Numbered from the stretch's first letter, positions 9,791-20,092 are shown. The stretch: 64,000 bases of DNA from Marivirga arenosa (GCF_030503875.2 NZ_CP129968.2:930001-994000), one strand, 5' to 3'. A program made the numbers and translations. Notes: generated by a model not told the origin, from the sequence alone.

Positions 9791-10405
9791 TCATTCATAA
9801 TTCTTCTCACCGGCATTAATTGGAATAGAGATATTGTTCTCTGTAGGAGGTACAGGACAGGTGTATCCTGTAGTATAAGCACAGTAAGGGTTGTAGGCTT
9901 TGTTGAAGTCTAATATTACACTGTTTTGCCCTTTTTTGTAACTGATTTCTAAATATCTGCCCGCACCATAAGTTGTGATTGATGAAGTCTCATCATAGAA
10001 AGCTAAGAAATAAAGTCCATCGTCTGCTGATTGTAATAGCGTTAAATCTTGATGAGATCCTAATAAGTCAAAATGAAGAATAGCTACAGCCTGAAAAGTT
10101 TTAAGCCGATCATCACTAGTTCTTAAGTCATAAACTTTACCATTTTCTAAGGCTTCAACAGACGCTTTAACTTTATAACTCTCATCAATATCAAAATAAT
10201 TTAAGCCTTTATATTCTATAGCTTGTTCAACAAAGGGTGATTTTTCGTTATTTCTCATGAAGCTATCTTTATCATGGCGGTATGATTTAAGTTCTTCAAA
10301 ATAATTGCTTTCAATTGGCTTTTCGCCATTATCCATTAAACTAAAAACAGCAATCAAAATGACTGCTGCTATTACTATGTAGGTTAAAACTTTTGTGGGC
10401 TTCAT
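9791..10405 (-). CDS. DUF1684 family protein
   Basis: The 204-residue protein has an N-terminal membrane segment or uncleaved signal (about 7-23) and then the DUF1684 domain. Family hallmarks visible are KDSFMRNNEKSPF (about 46-58), the GLNYFDID strand, SITTYGAGRYLEI (about 142-154), and the C-terminal DFNKAYNPYCAY...YTCPVPPTENNISIPINAGEKNY block. The function of DUF1684 proteins is not established; the fold is probably a secreted beta-rich domain anchored outside the inner membrane. It follows rseP by 20 bases on the same strand, so it likely shares that transcript. No catalytic residues can be assigned. Confidence 0.85.
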   Translation of the reverse strand: MKPTKVLTYIVIAAVILIAVFSLMDNGEKPIESNYFEELKSYRHDKDSFMRNNEKSPFVEQAIEYKGLNYFDIDESYKVKASVEALENGKVYDLRTSDDRLKTFQAVAILHFDLLGSHQDLTLLQSADDGLYFLAFYDETSSITTYGAGRYLEISYKKGQNSVILDFNKAYNPYCAYTTGYTCPVPPTENNISIPINAGEKNYE

Positions 10406-10425
10406 AAGATAGTATTCTAAATGAA

Positions 10426-11742
10426 TTAGAAGATAACTTTCCAGATGTCATTAAATATAGCAAATGCCATTAAAGAGAGGAGTAAAACCATTCCTACTTT
10501 TTGCGCATTTTCTAAGAATTTATCTGAAGGTTTTCTACCTGATACAATTTCGTAGCTTAAGAACATCACATGTCCGCCATCTAATGCTGGGATTGGAAGA
10601 AAGTTCATAAAAGCTAATACCATAGATAATAATCCAGTGATGCTCCAGAATTTTTGCCAGATCCATTCACCACCAAAAATTTGAGCAATACCAATTGGAC
10701 CTGATAATGAATCAGAAGCAGAAACTTCACCTCTAAAAATTTTTCCAAAGCCTTTAATGTTTAACCAAATCACATTAAAGGCTTTCTTAGTACCCTCAGG
10801 AATAGATTCAGCAAAACTAAATTCTTCATGTTCTAATTCTACTTCCATTCTAGGTCTGAAACCTAATAAACCGTCATCTCCAACTAAAGCAGTTAATTGC
10901 TCTGGTTTTTCATTTCTTCGTACAGTAAGATTGATTTTCTCACCTTTGTTCTCTTCTAAAATTTCTCTGAAGAATTGGAAGTATTTAACTTCATTACCAT
11001 TAATCGCAATGATCTTATCGCCTGGCAATAGCCCAGCCATATCAGCATTGCTCTGTGGTTGTATATTGTCAACTTCAAATTCGTATAATGGCTGAATAAA
11101 TGGTACTCTTTGGTTGTCTTCAGATATTCTAGCAATCATATCATTTGGGATAGGAATAACTTTTTCTTCTCCATCTCTTAGAATAGTGTAATAACTATCT
11201 GATTCTAGCAAAACATCTGAGCTAGTTAAATCACTTACTCTTTCGTAATCTTTACCATTTACATTGATGATGATATCACCAGTTTGTAAGCCAATTTCTT
11301 TTGCAGGTTCGTAAGCGTAAATACCGTTCTCAGTTATATTCTCTTTCGATTCGTAAGTTTCACCATAACCGTATTGAAGGAAAACGAAAATTACAATACC
11401 TGTAATGACGTTCACAATTATACCTCCCATCATTACGATAAGTCTTTGCCAGGCTGGCTTAGCTCTAAATTCATAAGGTTCAGGTTCCTGACTTAAGTTT
11501 TTGGTATCCAAAGACTCGTCTATCATTCCTGATATCTTAACAAAACCGCCCAAAGGAATAGCGCTAAGTGCGTACTCGGTTTCACCGTATTTAAAACTAA
11601 AAATTTTCGGAGGAAAGCCAATTGAAAATTGTTCAACCCTCATACCAAAAGCTTTGGCCGCCAATAAGTGACCAAACTCGTGCAATCCTACTAAAATAGA
11701 TAAGCCCAATATTAATTGGGCGATCATAATAATTGTTTCCAT
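10426..11742 (-). CDS. rseP: RIP metalloprotease RseP (site-2 protease, M50B)
   Basis: This 438-residue inner-membrane zinc protease carries the catalytic HEFGH at residues 21-25 in the first membrane helix, the membrane-associated GGFVKISGM loop (about 65), two PDZ-like segments (about 135-200 and 210-285, the second with LLPGDKIIAING), and the third zinc ligand in NFLPIPALDGGH near residue 390. RseP-type enzymes cut membrane-embedded anti-sigma factors and remnant signal peptides. Its start overlaps the dxr stop by one base, the common dxr-rseP pairing. Possible substrates could include the membrane-spanning anti-sigma-like protein at 30291-31700, but that is speculation. Confidence 0.95.
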   Translation of the reverse strand: METIIMIAQLILGLSILVGLHEFGHLLAAKAFGMRVEQFSIGFPPKIFSFKYGETEYALSAIPLGGFVKISGMIDESLDTKNLSQEPEPYEFRAKPAWQRLIVMMGGIIVNVITGIVIFVFLQYGYGETYESKENITENGIYAYEPAKEIGLQTGDIIINVNGKDYERVSDLTSSDVLLESDSYYTILRDGEEKVIPIPNDMIARISEDNQRVPFIQPLYEFEVDNIQPQSNADMAGLLPGDKIIAINGNEVKYFQFFREILEENKGEKINLTVRRNEKPEQLTALVGDDGLLGFRPRMEVELEHEEFSFAESIPEGTKKAFNVIWLNIKGFGKIFRGEVSASDSLSGPIGIAQIFGGEWIWQKFWSITGLLSMVLAFMNFLPIPALDGGHVMFLSYEIVSGRKPSDKFLENAQKVGMVLLLSLMAFAIFNDIWKVIF

Positions 11743-12899
11743 TAATTTATAAACTCTAAAGCTTTAATTCTAGTTTCTTTATCTGTATTTATGTAATCAT
11801 CTAAACTTGGTGTTTTAACAAAATCCACTTTATCTAAACACTTTTCGATTACTTCCGACATCCCTAAGAAAGATATTTTATCCTCAAGGAAGGCCGAAAC
11901 TACTACTTCGTTCGCTGCATTCAAAATACAGGCTGCATTTCCTTCACGGCCAAGGGCATGGAAAGCTAAAGCTAAATTACGGAATGTATCACTGTCGGGT
12001 TGTTCAAATGTGAGCTGCGGATAATCCATAAAATTAAATCGTGGAAAATCAGCCTTCAAACGGTCGGGGTAACTTAAAGCGAACATGATTGGAACTCGCA
12101 TATCAGGTAAGCCCATTTGAGCTTTGATTGAACTGTCCTCAAACTGAACCATACTATGAATAATAGATTGAGGATGAACTACTACATCAACCTGATCTTC
12201 TCTTAAATTAAATAGCCATTTTGCTTCAATTACCTCAAGACCTTTGTTCATTAAACTAGCGGAATCAATGGTGATCTTAGCTCCCATATCCCAGTTAGGA
12301 TGTTTTAATGCTTGCTCTTTCTTTACTGATTCCAGGAATTTACGGCTTCTACCTCTAAATGGGCCTCCTGAAGCGGTTAAGATGATTTTTTCAATAGGAT
12401 TATGAAACTCACCTACTAAGCATTGGAAGATAGCCGAATGCTCAGAGTCAACGGGGTAAATATTAACTCCTTTTTCTTGTGCTAAGGAAGTAATCAATTC
12501 TCCAGCCACCACCAAAGTCTCTTTATTGGCTAAAGCAATGTGTTTTCCCGCTTCAATTGCTTTTATGGTAGGAAGTAAACCTGCATAGCCAACCAATGCC
12601 GTAAGCACTACATCAATAGTGTCCATTTGCACTACGCTAGCCAAGGATTTTTCACCTGAATAAACTTTTATACCCAGTGGGTCTAAAATATTGAAAATCT
12701 TATCGTAGAAAGCATCGTTGCCTATTACTACAGCATTGGGTCTGAATTCAATAGACTGTTGAATTAATAAGTCAACATTATTCTGAGCGGTTAATACTTC
12801 TACTTGAAAATTTTCTGGATGTGTTTTAATAACCTCTAAGGCTTGAGTTCCGATTGAACCGGTTGAGCCTAATATGGCTATTGATTTTTTATCTGACAT
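11742..12899 (-). CDS. dxr: 1-deoxy-D-xylulose-5-phosphate reductoisomerase
   Basis: The 385-residue enzyme converts DXP to MEP with NADPH, the second step of the non-mevalonate isoprenoid pathway, in the cytoplasm. Visible motifs are the Rossmann loop AILGSTGSIGTQAL (about 8-21), ALANKETLVVAGE (near 122), the metal and substrate site VDSEHSAIFQCL (about 149-160), TASGGPFR, and SASLMNKGLEVIEA (about 212-225). Length is normal. It overlaps rseP by one base (a TAATG junction) and follows the GH3-type gene by about 20 bases. Confidence 0.97.
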   Translation of the reverse strand: MSDKKSIAILGSTGSIGTQALEVIKTHPENFQVEVLTAQNNVDLLIQQSIEFRPNAVVIGNDAFYDKIFNILDPLGIKVYSGEKSLASVVQMDTIDVVLTALVGYAGLLPTIKAIEAGKHIALANKETLVVAGELITSLAQEKGVNIYPVDSEHSAIFQCLVGEFHNPIEKIILTASGGPFRGRSRKFLESVKKEQALKHPNWDMGAKITIDSASLMNKGLEVIEAKWLFNLREDQVDVVVHPQSIIHSMVQFEDSSIKAQMGLPDMRVPIMFALSYPDRLKADFPRFNFMDYPQLTFEQPDSDTFRNLALAFHALGREGNAACILNAANEVVVSAFLEDKISFLGMSEVIEKCLDKVDFVKTPSLDDYINTDKETRIKALEFIN

Positions 12900-12920
12900 A
12901 TATCAATAAAATGATTTTAT

Positions 12921-14417
12921 TTAATGTGTATATTGTTCCATAGCATCTGCTATTTTCCGATCGTTTGATAATCTAGGTACTTTATTTTGGCCTCCTAATT
13001 TTCCTTGCGATTTCATATAATTTATAAAGGATGACTTTTTAAGTGTTTTGATTTTTAACGGTCTTAAAATGCTTCCTGAAATTAAATCATCATAATAACT
13101 ATTCAATTTCCTAAGATTGTCATCTAATTCCTTGGCGAATACATCTAAATCTATTGGAGGATTATCAAATTCTACATACCATTCATGCAATGGCAAACCT
13201 TCATTTGGTGTAACCTGAGGAGCTACCGTAAATTCAGTGATTTTAACACCCTCATATTTACTCACTACAGCTTTCATTGCTTTTTCAACTTCTTCCCCAA
13301 TTACATGTTCGCCAAAAGCAGAAATAAAATGTTTTATTCTACCTGAAACAACCACTCGGTATGGATTGGTAGATACAAACTTAACTGTATCACCTATTGA
13401 ATATCCCCATAGTCCTGCGTTACTATTAATGATTAATGCGTAATTTTTATCCAATTCTACTTGGTCAATCATCAAACGAGTTGGATTTTCATCAAAGTAT
13501 TCTTCAGCTGGTATAAACTCAAAAAATATCCCGCTGTTTAATAAAAGTAATAAACCATCTTCTTTTTGAGAATCCTGATAGGCAATGAATCCTTCCGATG
13601 CAGGATAGGTTTCTATTGAATCTACTTTCTTACCAATGCTTTCATAGAGCTTGTTTTTGTAAGGTTCAAAATTAACACCACCATAAACAAACATCTCAAA
13701 ATTTGGAAAGATGTCTTTTATAGGTTTGTTAACTCTGGCTTGAATTTTATCGAAATACATTTGTACCCAAGGTGGAATCCCTGAAATTAGACTCATATCT
13801 TGATCAATTGTCTCATCTATGATTCGCTCTAATTTCTCTTCCCATTCCTCAATGCAGTTGGTTTCATATGAGGGCATTTGGTTGGTTCTCAAATATCCAG
13901 GTACGTGATGATTTACTATTCCGGAAAGTCTGCCCGTATTGATCCCTGCTTTTTGAGTTAAGGTGGGAGCCCCTGAAAGAAAGATTAGTTTTCCGTCTAA
14001 AAATTGAGATTTCCCAGTTTCGTGAACATAATTCAGTAATGCGTTTTTTGCGCTATTAATATGGTTCGGAATGGAGTCTTTAGTAATAGGTATATATTTC
14101 GTTCCAGAAGTAGTACCGCTGGTTTTAGCAAAGTAAGCGGGTTTCCCTGGCCATAATACATCTGAATGACCTTCAAGAATTTTATCAACATAAGGTTTTA
14201 AACCTTCGTAATCTCGGATAGGAACTTGCTTTTTGAAGTCTTCATAATTCTGAATGTTTTCAAAACCATGGTCTTTTCCAAAAGATGTGTTTTTAGCCTT
14301 TTGTATAATTTCCTTAAAAATCTTCAGCTGAGACATAGCTGGCTGTTGTGCCCATTTCTGTTGTTGGTTCACAACCAAAGCGGCTAACGGCTTACTGAGT
14401 ACTGCTCTTATTCCCAT
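12921..14417 (-). CDS. GH3 auxin-responsive-promoter family protein (acyl-adenylate-forming enzyme)
   Basis: The 498-residue product belongs to the GH3 superfamily, best known from plant enzymes that adenylate hormone acids and join them to amino acids; bacterial members are widespread in Bacteroidota with unknown substrates. Visible motifs are the ATP-binding KTSGTTSGTKYIPIT (about 108-122), VYGGVNFEPYK (about 250), and YPASEGFIAYQ (about 272-282). No signal peptide is present, so it is cytoplasmic. It is the first gene of the run leading into dxr and rseP and is divergent from lepA across a 210-base gap. This GH3 is unrelated to glycoside hydrolase family 3 at 1073-3574. Confidence 0.88.
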   Translation of the reverse strand: MGIRAVLSKPLAALVVNQQQKWAQQPAMSQLKIFKEIIQKAKNTSFGKDHGFENIQNYEDFKKQVPIRDYEGLKPYVDKILEGHSDVLWPGKPAYFAKTSGTTSGTKYIPITKDSIPNHINSAKNALLNYVHETGKSQFLDGKLIFLSGAPTLTQKAGINTGRLSGIVNHHVPGYLRTNQMPSYETNCIEEWEEKLERIIDETIDQDMSLISGIPPWVQMYFDKIQARVNKPIKDIFPNFEMFVYGGVNFEPYKNKLYESIGKKVDSIETYPASEGFIAYQDSQKEDGLLLLLNSGIFFEFIPAEEYFDENPTRLMIDQVELDKNYALIINSNAGLWGYSIGDTVKFVSTNPYRVVVSGRIKHFISAFGEHVIGEEVEKAMKAVVSKYEGVKITEFTVAPQVTPNEGLPLHEWYVEFDNPPIDLDVFAKELDDNLRKLNSYYDDLISGSILRPLKIKTLKKSSFINYMKSQGKLGGQNKVPRLSNDRKIADAMEQYTH

Positions 14418-14609
14418 GAAGCCAAAATTAAGAAAATAATGTTGAACCCTTTTTGATTCTTTATGCTTTTGTATAATGAATTCAAAAGAATGCTGAATAA
14501 AAACACAGTGTAAAGCTCTAAATACTAGGCTTTTTGACTATTGTAAGATGTTGAGATTAATTCTATATAAAATAGAAAGTTCTCATTATTATATCTCAGC
14601 CTTATTACG

Positions 14610-14617
14610 TACTTTTG
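14610..14617 (+). promoter_or_regulatory. Candidate -7 element (TAnnTTTG) for lepA
   Basis: TACTTTTG matches the Bacteroidota -7 consensus exactly and ends 10 bases before the first lepA ATG. Transcription would start about 14622 and give a very short leader, which would favour the second ATG at 14634. No good -33 TTTG is visible. Confidence 0.35.
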
Positions 14618-14627
14618 CACTTCGATT

Positions 14628-16418
14628 ATGAAGATGAAGAACATTAGAAACTTTTGCATTATTGCGCACATTGATCATGGTAAAAGTACCTTGGCGGATA
14701 GACTGTTGGATGCTACTCAAACAGTGAATGAGCGTGAAAAGATGGAACAGCTATTGGATAATATGGATTTGGAGCGTGAAAGAGGTATCACGATTAAATC
14801 CCACGCTATCCAAATGGAATATAAATTAGATGGTGAAGAATATACCTATAATTTAATTGACACTCCAGGTCATGTGGATTTCTCATATGAGGTATCACGA
14901 TCTATTGCGGCTTGTGAAGGCGCTTTATTAATTGTAGATGCTGCCCAAGGAATTCAAGCACAAACTATATCCAACCTTTATTTAGCAATTGAGCATGATT
15001 TAGAAATCATTCCAGTTTTAAATAAAATCGATTTACCAGGAGCAATGCCAGAGGAGGTTTCAGATCAAATTATTGACCTTATTGGATGCAATAAAGAAGA
15101 TATTTTACATGCTAGTGCAAAAGAGGGGATAGGAATAACAGAGATATTAGAAGCAATCGCTCATAGAATACCAGCGCCAGTTGGAGATAAAGATGCTCCA
15201 CTTCAAGCGATGGTTTTTGATTCTGTATTTAATCCTTACAGAGGTATAGAAGTATATTTCCGAGTATTTAACGGTGAAATTAATAAAGGCGATCAAATTA
15301 AATTCATCAATACTGGTAAAACTTATGAAGCGGATGAGATCGGTATTCTGAAATTAACGCAACAGCCTAAAGATACTATCAGTACTGGGAATGTTGGCTA
15401 TTTAATAAGTGGTATTAAAGTAGCGAAAGAAGTTAAAGTGGGGGATACCATCACTCAGGTTGAAAACCCTGGTCAGCCGGTTCAAGGTTTCGAAAATGTT
15501 AAGCCAATGGTTTATGCAGGTATTTATCCTGTTGATACATCAGACTTTGAAGAGCTTCGTGCTTCAATGGAGAAGCTTCAATTAAATGATGCCTCTTTAG
15601 TATGGGAACCGGAAACATCAGCTGCCCTTGGATTCGGATTTAGATGTGGATTCCTTGGAATGCTACATATGGAAATTGTACAGGAGCGTTTAGAGCGTGA
15701 GTTCGATATGACGGTGATTACTACCGTTCCTTCTGTACAATTTCATGCTTACAAAAAAGATGGAGAGATGGTGAAAGTAAGTGCGCCATCAGAATTGCCC
15801 GATTTAGGAAGTATTGATCACCTAGAGGAGCCATATATACGAGCTCAAATTATTACTAAGGAAGATTTTGTAGGTCCTGTAATTTCTCTTTGTATGGATA
15901 AAAGGGGAGAAATTAAAAATCAAGTTTACCTTACTCAAAGCAGAGTGGAATTAACCTTCCACCTACCTTTAGCCGAGATTGTATTTGATTTCTTCGATAA
16001 ATTAAAGACCATTTCTAAAGGGTATGCTTCACTTGATTATGAATTAGTGGGTTATCATACTAGTAATCTAGTGAAACTTGACATTCTGTTGAATGGAGAT
16101 AAGGTAGATGCATTATCTGCCATAGTTCACAGAGATAAAGCTTACGAATGGGGTAAGAAGTTATGCGAGAAATTGAAAGAATTGATTCCTAGGCAACAGT
16201 TTGAAATTGCTGTTCAAGCAGCAATTGGTACTAAAGTAATTGCTAGGGAATCAGTTAAAGCTTTACGTAAAAACGTATTGGCAAAATGTTATGGTGGAGA
16301 TATATCTCGAAAGAGAAAACTCTTAGAAAAACAGAAGAAAGGTAAGAAAAGAATGCGTCAGGTGGGTAATGTAGAAATCCCACAGGAAGCTTTCATGGCC
16401 GTTCTCAAGCTAGATTAA
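14628..16418 (+). CDS. lepA: Elongation factor 4 (LepA)
   Basis: The 596-residue GTPase has the LepA set: P-loop [15 protein letters not shown] (about 13-27), switch region [35 protein letters not shown]-like domains II, III and V, and the LepA-specific C-terminal domain ending in the [27 protein letters not shown] type motif. It acts on the ribosome, promoting back-translocation or initiation fitness. Two in-frame ATGs (14628 and 14634) compete; MKNIRNF is the usual family start. It leads the lepA-folD-queE run. Confidence 0.97.
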   Translation: MKMKNIRNFCIIAHIDHGKSTLADRLLDATQTVNEREKMEQLLDNMDLERERGITIKSHAIQMEYKLDGEEYTYNLIDTPGHVDFSYEVSRSIAACEGALLIVDAAQGIQAQTISNLYLAIEHDLEIIPVLNKIDLPGAMPEEVSDQIIDLIGCNKEDILHASAKEGIGITEILEAIAHRIPAPVGDKDAPLQAMVFDSVFNPYRGIEVYFRVFNGEINKGDQIKFINTGKTYEADEIGILKLTQQPKDTISTGNVGYLISGIKVAKEVKVGDTITQVENPGQPVQGFENVKPMVYAGIYPVDTSDFEELRASMEKLQLNDASLVWEPETSAALGFGFRCGFLGMLHMEIVQERLEREFDMTVITTVPSVQFHAYKKDGEMVKVSAPSELPDLGSIDHLEEPYIRAQIITKEDFVGPVISLCMDKRGEIKNQVYLTQSRVELTFHLPLAEIVFDFFDKLKTISKGYASLDYELVGYHTSNLVKLDILLNGDKVDALSAIVHRDKAYEWGKKLCEKLKELIPRQQFEIAVQAAIGTKVIARESVKALRKNVLAKCYGGDISRKRKLLEKQKKGKKRMRQVGNVEIPQEAFMAVLKLD

Positions 16419-16459
16419 ATTCGAAGCAAAATCATTATTTATTATTTAAGCATATTAGC

Positions 16460-17356
16460 ATGCCTATTATATTAGATGGGAAGAAGATTTCTTCTCAAAT
16501 CAAGGAAGAGTTAAAAGAAAAAGTTGAACTTCTTAAAAAAGAAGGAGGAAAGGTGCCTCATCTTTCAGCTATCTTAGTAGGGAATGATGGTGCAAGTCAA
16601 ACTTATGTAGAAGCAAAAGTAAGAGACTGCCAGGAAATAGGCTTCGAATCTTCAAAATTAGTGTTTGATGATTCCATTTCAGAAGAAGAGCTTTTAGCTG
16701 AAGTTGAAAAGCTTAATAATGACGAAAGAGTTGATGGTTTTATAGTACAGTTGCCACTTCCAAAACACATAAATGTAGATAAGGTATTAAATGCAATTAA
16801 TCCTGAAAAGGATGTGGATGGCTTCCACCCTGTTAATTATGGTAGAATGGCATCTAATTTACCGGCTTATATTCCTGCTACTCCATTTGGAGTAATGGAA
16901 TTTTTAAAGAGATATGAAATTCCAACTAGGGGAAAGCATTGTGTGGTAGTAGGTAGAAGTCATATCGTAGGTTCACCAGTATCTATTTTGATGGGAAGTG
17001 CTAATTACCCTGGTGATGCAACGGTTACACTAACGCATAGATATACCGAAAATTTAGCTCAATATACTAAACAGGCAGATATTTTAATTGTTGCGGTAGG
17101 AAAACCAGGATTAATCACAGGAGATATGGTTAAAGATGGCGTGATTGTGATTGATGTGGGAACCACAAGAGTTCCTGATACAACAAAGAAGTCTGGTTTT
17201 GCACTTAAAGGTGATGTTATTTTTGAAGAGGTATCTAAAAAAGCATCTCATATATCACCAGTTCCTGGGGGTGTAGGTCCCATGACAAGGGCTGGATTAT
17301 TAATGAATACCTGGTTAGCTGCTCAAAAAGAAGTATATGGAAAAGAACTTGTTTGA
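16460..17356 (+). CDS. folD: Bifunctional methylenetetrahydrofolate dehydrogenase / methenyltetrahydrofolate cyclohydrolase
   Basis: The 298-residue enzyme interconverts 5,10-methylene-, methenyl- and 10-formyl-tetrahydrofolate. Motifs visible are the YVEAKVRDCQEIGF segment carrying the catalytic Lys (about 50-63), FIVQLPLPKHIN (about 95), PEKDVDGFHPVNYG (about 115), the NADP-binding VVVGRSHIVGSPVSILM (about 162-178) and SPVPGGVGPMTRAGLL (about 270-285). It follows lepA by about 40 bases, and its last 20 bases overlap queE, which points to coupled translation. Confidence 0.97.
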   Translation: MPIILDGKKISSQIKEELKEKVELLKKEGGKVPHLSAILVGNDGASQTYVEAKVRDCQEIGFESSKLVFDDSISEEELLAEVEKLNNDERVDGFIVQLPLPKHINVDKVLNAINPEKDVDGFHPVNYGRMASNLPAYIPATPFGVMEFLKRYEIPTRGKHCVVVGRSHIVGSPVSILMGSANYPGDATVTLTHRYTENLAQYTKQADILIVAVGKPGLITGDMVKDGVIVIDVGTTRVPDTTKKSGFALKGDVIFEEVSKKASHISPVPGGVGPMTRAGLLMNTWLAAQKEVYGKELV

Positions 17357-17960
17357 TCCAGAAGTAGAACTTCCAATAATGGAAGCTTTTTACACCATCC
17401 AAGGGGAGGGGTATCATAGTGGGAAACCAGCATATTTTATTCGATTAGCCGGTTGCGATGTCGGTTGCGTTTGGTGCGATGTGAAAGATAGTTGGGATGC
17501 TGAAAAATGGCCAATTAAAAATATTAATGAGCTAGTAGATGAGGCTTACAAATATGAGTCAAGGTTAGCGGTTATTACAGGAGGTGAACCTTATATGTAT
17601 GATTTGCATGGCTTAACAAAAAGATTATTACAAAAAGGCTTTCATGTAAATGTAGAGACATCTGGAGCGCATCCCTACACAGGTATGACAGATTGGGTCT
17701 GTCTTTCCCCTAAAAAGTTTAAGGCCCCTTTGGATGAATGGTATGAAGTAGCTAGTGAATTAAAAATCATTATTTATAATAAGTCGGATTTTAAATGGGC
17801 TGAAGAGCATGCGGCCAAAGTGAATGAAGACTGCAAATTACTCCTTCAGCCAGAATGGGGTAAAAGGGAAGAAATGATGCCACTTATTGTAGAGTATTTG
17901 AAAAATAATCCACAATGGAACATTTCATTGCAAACGCATAAATATCTTCAAATCCCATAA
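17337..17960 (+). CDS. queE: 7-carboxy-7-deazaguanine synthase (radical SAM)
   Basis: The 207-residue protein fits the short QueE group. It binds a 4Fe-4S cluster through the CxxxCxxC motif (GCDVGCVWCD, about residues 40-49) and uses SAM to turn carboxy-tetrahydropterin into 7-carboxy-7-deazaguanine, the precursor of queuosine and preQ0. Other support: the N-terminal FYTIQGEGYHSGKPAYFIRLAG substrate segment and TGGEP (about 81). Other que genes are not adjacent. It overlaps folD by 20 bases; the ATG at 17337 lies inside folD. Confidence 0.93.
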   Translation: MEKNLFDPEVELPIMEAFYTIQGEGYHSGKPAYFIRLAGCDVGCVWCDVKDSWDAEKWPIKNINELVDEAYKYESRLAVITGGEPYMYDLHGLTKRLLQKGFHVNVETSGAHPYTGMTDWVCLSPKKFKAPLDEWYEVASELKIIIYNKSDFKWAEEHAAKVNEDCKLLLQPEWGKREEMMPLIVEYLKNNPQWNISLQTHKYLQIP

Positions 17961-18006
17961 TAATATAAATGCTTTTGAAATTCTGCCGTAAGCGGTATCT
18001 TGGGGT

Positions 18007-19863
18007 ATGGATTTCAAAAAAATAACTTTTCTAATATCTCTAATCTTAATATCGTTTAGTTCATACTCACAGGATTATAAGCGAAAAACAGAGAGGCTAT
18101 TAAATAAGTCAGAAGAGGCTTTAGGTCAAAGAGACTGGCCGGGAGCTGTTCGTTACATGGAAGAAGCCATTTCGGTAGAGCCTCAAAATCATTACTTGTA
18201 TCTTGAAAAGGCCAGTTTACTTTATACAATAAATGATTTACCTAAAGTTTTAGAAGCCCTTCAAAAAGCGTTTTCTATTGAAGAAAATTGGCCAGCTCGA
18301 TATACCGACTACTATTTTATTCTTGGAAAAGAGTCATTTGATAAGGGGAAATATGAACAAGCTAAAAGACCTTTGGAGATATATGAGCAAAGAGGATATA
18401 AGGATGATTATGTAAGGATGAGTAAAATCATTCTTAAATCGATTGATTTCGCCCTTTCTGAAATAGAAAGTTATCAAGAAAATTCCAATCCAGTAAAATC
18501 TATTAATTCAGAGAGTATCTTCAGGAGCATATATTTTCCTTTTTTCACATTGTACCCATCTGAGTTTTTGTACTTCACCGGGCAAAGAGTTAGAAATATA
18601 GAAGAGGGAATTTACAGAGCGAAAATTTCTGGTACTGAATTTCAGAAATTAGAAGAAGTACCTGTCATTAATTCTAAAGAGAATGAAGGGGCGGCTGCAA
18701 TTTCTGCTGACGGTCGAGTAATGGTATTTACCAGTTGTAATAGGCGTGACGGTTTTGGCAGCTGCGACCTTTATATATCATATTATGAAGGAGATTCGTG
18801 GCAAAAACCAGTGAATTTGGGAGAGAAAGTAAATACTGCAGCCTGGGAATCGCAACCCTTTTTATCATCAGATGGGCGATTTCTTTTGTTCAGCTCTAAT
18901 AGAAGAGGAGGTTATGGGAAACGCGATCTTTATTATTCATTAAATATTAATGGAGAGTGGTCTAGAGCTAAAAATCTAGGATCAAAAGTAAATACATTTT
19001 CCGATGAAATTTCTCCTTTTCTAAAACTTTCTAACGATTCGCTTTTTTTCAGTTCTAATGGCAGAGTAGGAATGGGAGGATTTGATTTGTATAAAACAGC
19101 ATGGCCCTTAAATGTTGATAGCATAGAAAATGTTGGTTTGCCTATTAACACTTATAATAATGAATTATCATTTCACGAGAAATTTGATGGAGATAGATAT
19201 TGGTCAAGGGAGTTAGATAGCGATGCTAAATATCCTCCAGCCAAAGTGTTTTTTCAAAAGCATGAAAAAACTGAAAGAATCAATCTGGTTTTTGGAGAGG
19301 TTACAGATGCGACTACTGAAAAAAATATTAAAGCAAGAATCCAAATTTATGATTTAGAATTAGATAGTTTGATTCAAGAAACCTATAGTAATTCTAATAG
19401 TGGCCTTTATCAAGTAATTATTCCTAAACCATCAGACTATTCTTTTTATGTAGAAGCTCCTGGATATTTGTTTACCTCTCGAAAGTTAGATGTTAGTGAG
19501 GAAAGAACTGAATTAAATTTCAAATTAAAACCTATTAAAGAAAACGAGACTGTAATATTAAACAATATATACTTTGAGTTTGATAGCTACGAATTATCAG
19601 AAAAATCGAAAAATGAGATTAATAAAATTGCTGATTTTTTAATTAATAATCCTCAAGTTAAGATTGAAATTGGTGGGTATACTGATCTGGTTGGATCTAA
19701 ATCATACAATAAAACACTTTCGCAAAAGCGTGCTAATGCAGTTTATAATAGCCTTTTAGAATTTCCAGAAATTGAAAAAGATAATATTTCAGCAAGAGGG
19801 TATGGAGCTACAAGTTTACCAAATGGGGAGTATAAAAAGACTGTGGTATTTAAAATCCTGTAA
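18007..19863 (+). CDS. OmpA family protein with TPR, PD40 propeller and regulatory-like domains (PorE-like)
   Basis: The 618-residue protein has a signal peptide (about 1-21, ending SSYSQ), TPR-type helices (about 25-150), a PD40/WD40-like beta-propeller (about 205-385; DGRVMVFTSCNRRDGFGSCDLY, DGRFLLFSSNRRGGYGKRDLYY), a carboxypeptidase-regulatory-like domain (about 430-510) and a C-terminal OmpA peptidoglycan-binding domain (about 515-618) with FEFDSYELSEKS and the diaminopimelate-binding D and R in GYTDLVGSKSYNKTLSQKRA. This order matches PorE of the P. gingivalis type IX secretion system, although PorE is a lipoprotein and this has no lipobox Cys. Paralogues with this layout are common, so the T9SS role is inference. 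It stands 46 bases after queE. Confidence 0.85.
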   Translation: MDFKKITFLISLILISFSSYSQDYKRKTERLLNKSEEALGQRDWPGAVRYMEEAISVEPQNHYLYLEKASLLYTINDLPKVLEALQKAFSIEENWPARYTDYYFILGKESFDKGKYEQAKRPLEIYEQRGYKDDYVRMSKIILKSIDFALSEIESYQENSNPVKSINSESIFRSIYFPFFTLYPSEFLYFTGQRVRNIEEGIYRAKISGTEFQKLEEVPVINSKENEGAAAISADGRVMVFTSCNRRDGFGSCDLYISYYEGDSWQKPVNLGEKVNTAAWESQPFLSSDGRFLLFSSNRRGGYGKRDLYYSLNINGEWSRAKNLGSKVNTFSDEISPFLKLSNDSLFFSSNGRVGMGGFDLYKTAWPLNVDSIENVGLPINTYNNELSFHEKFDGDRYWSRELDSDAKYPPAKVFFQKHEKTERINLVFGEVTDATTEKNIKARIQIYDLELDSLIQETYSNSNSGLYQVIIPKPSDYSFYVEAPGYLFTSRKLDVSEERTELNFKLKPIKENETVILNNIYFEFDSYELSEKSKNEINKIADFLINNPQVKIEIGGYTDLVGSKSYNKTLSQKRANAVYNSLLEFPEIEKDNISARGYGATSLPNGEYKKTVVFKIL

Positions 19864-19988
19864 ATCAATAAGATGTTAAAATAATAATATTAAAACAATT
19901 TTTATATTATCGGTTTTTTCTGAATCTATTGTAAAAGAATGTCTCATATCAATAATAGACTATAGCTAATCGAGATATATCTTTTTTA

Positions 19989-20024
19989 TTTGGCGATTAA
20001 TTTTCAGGAAAAATTTATATTTTG
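19989..20024 (+). promoter_or_regulatory. Candidate susC promoter
   Basis: TTTG at 19989-19992 could be the -33 element, and TATATTTTG at 20016-20024 is close to the -7 consensus TAnnTTTG with one extra T. The 23-base gap is slightly long. The start codon is about 69 bases further on. No ORF is present in the 229-base gap before susC. Confidence 0.4.
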
Positions 20025-20092
20025 TTAGGTATTTTAAATTATTGTTGTGTACATTTAAGCTTTAATTATTGTTAACCTAAACTAAAATAAGT

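Noticed and set aside
12921..14417. Reading the GH3 name as a glycoside hydrolase
   Set aside because: The motifs are those of the adenylating GH3 auxin-type family (KTSGTTSGT), not of glycoside hydrolase family 3.
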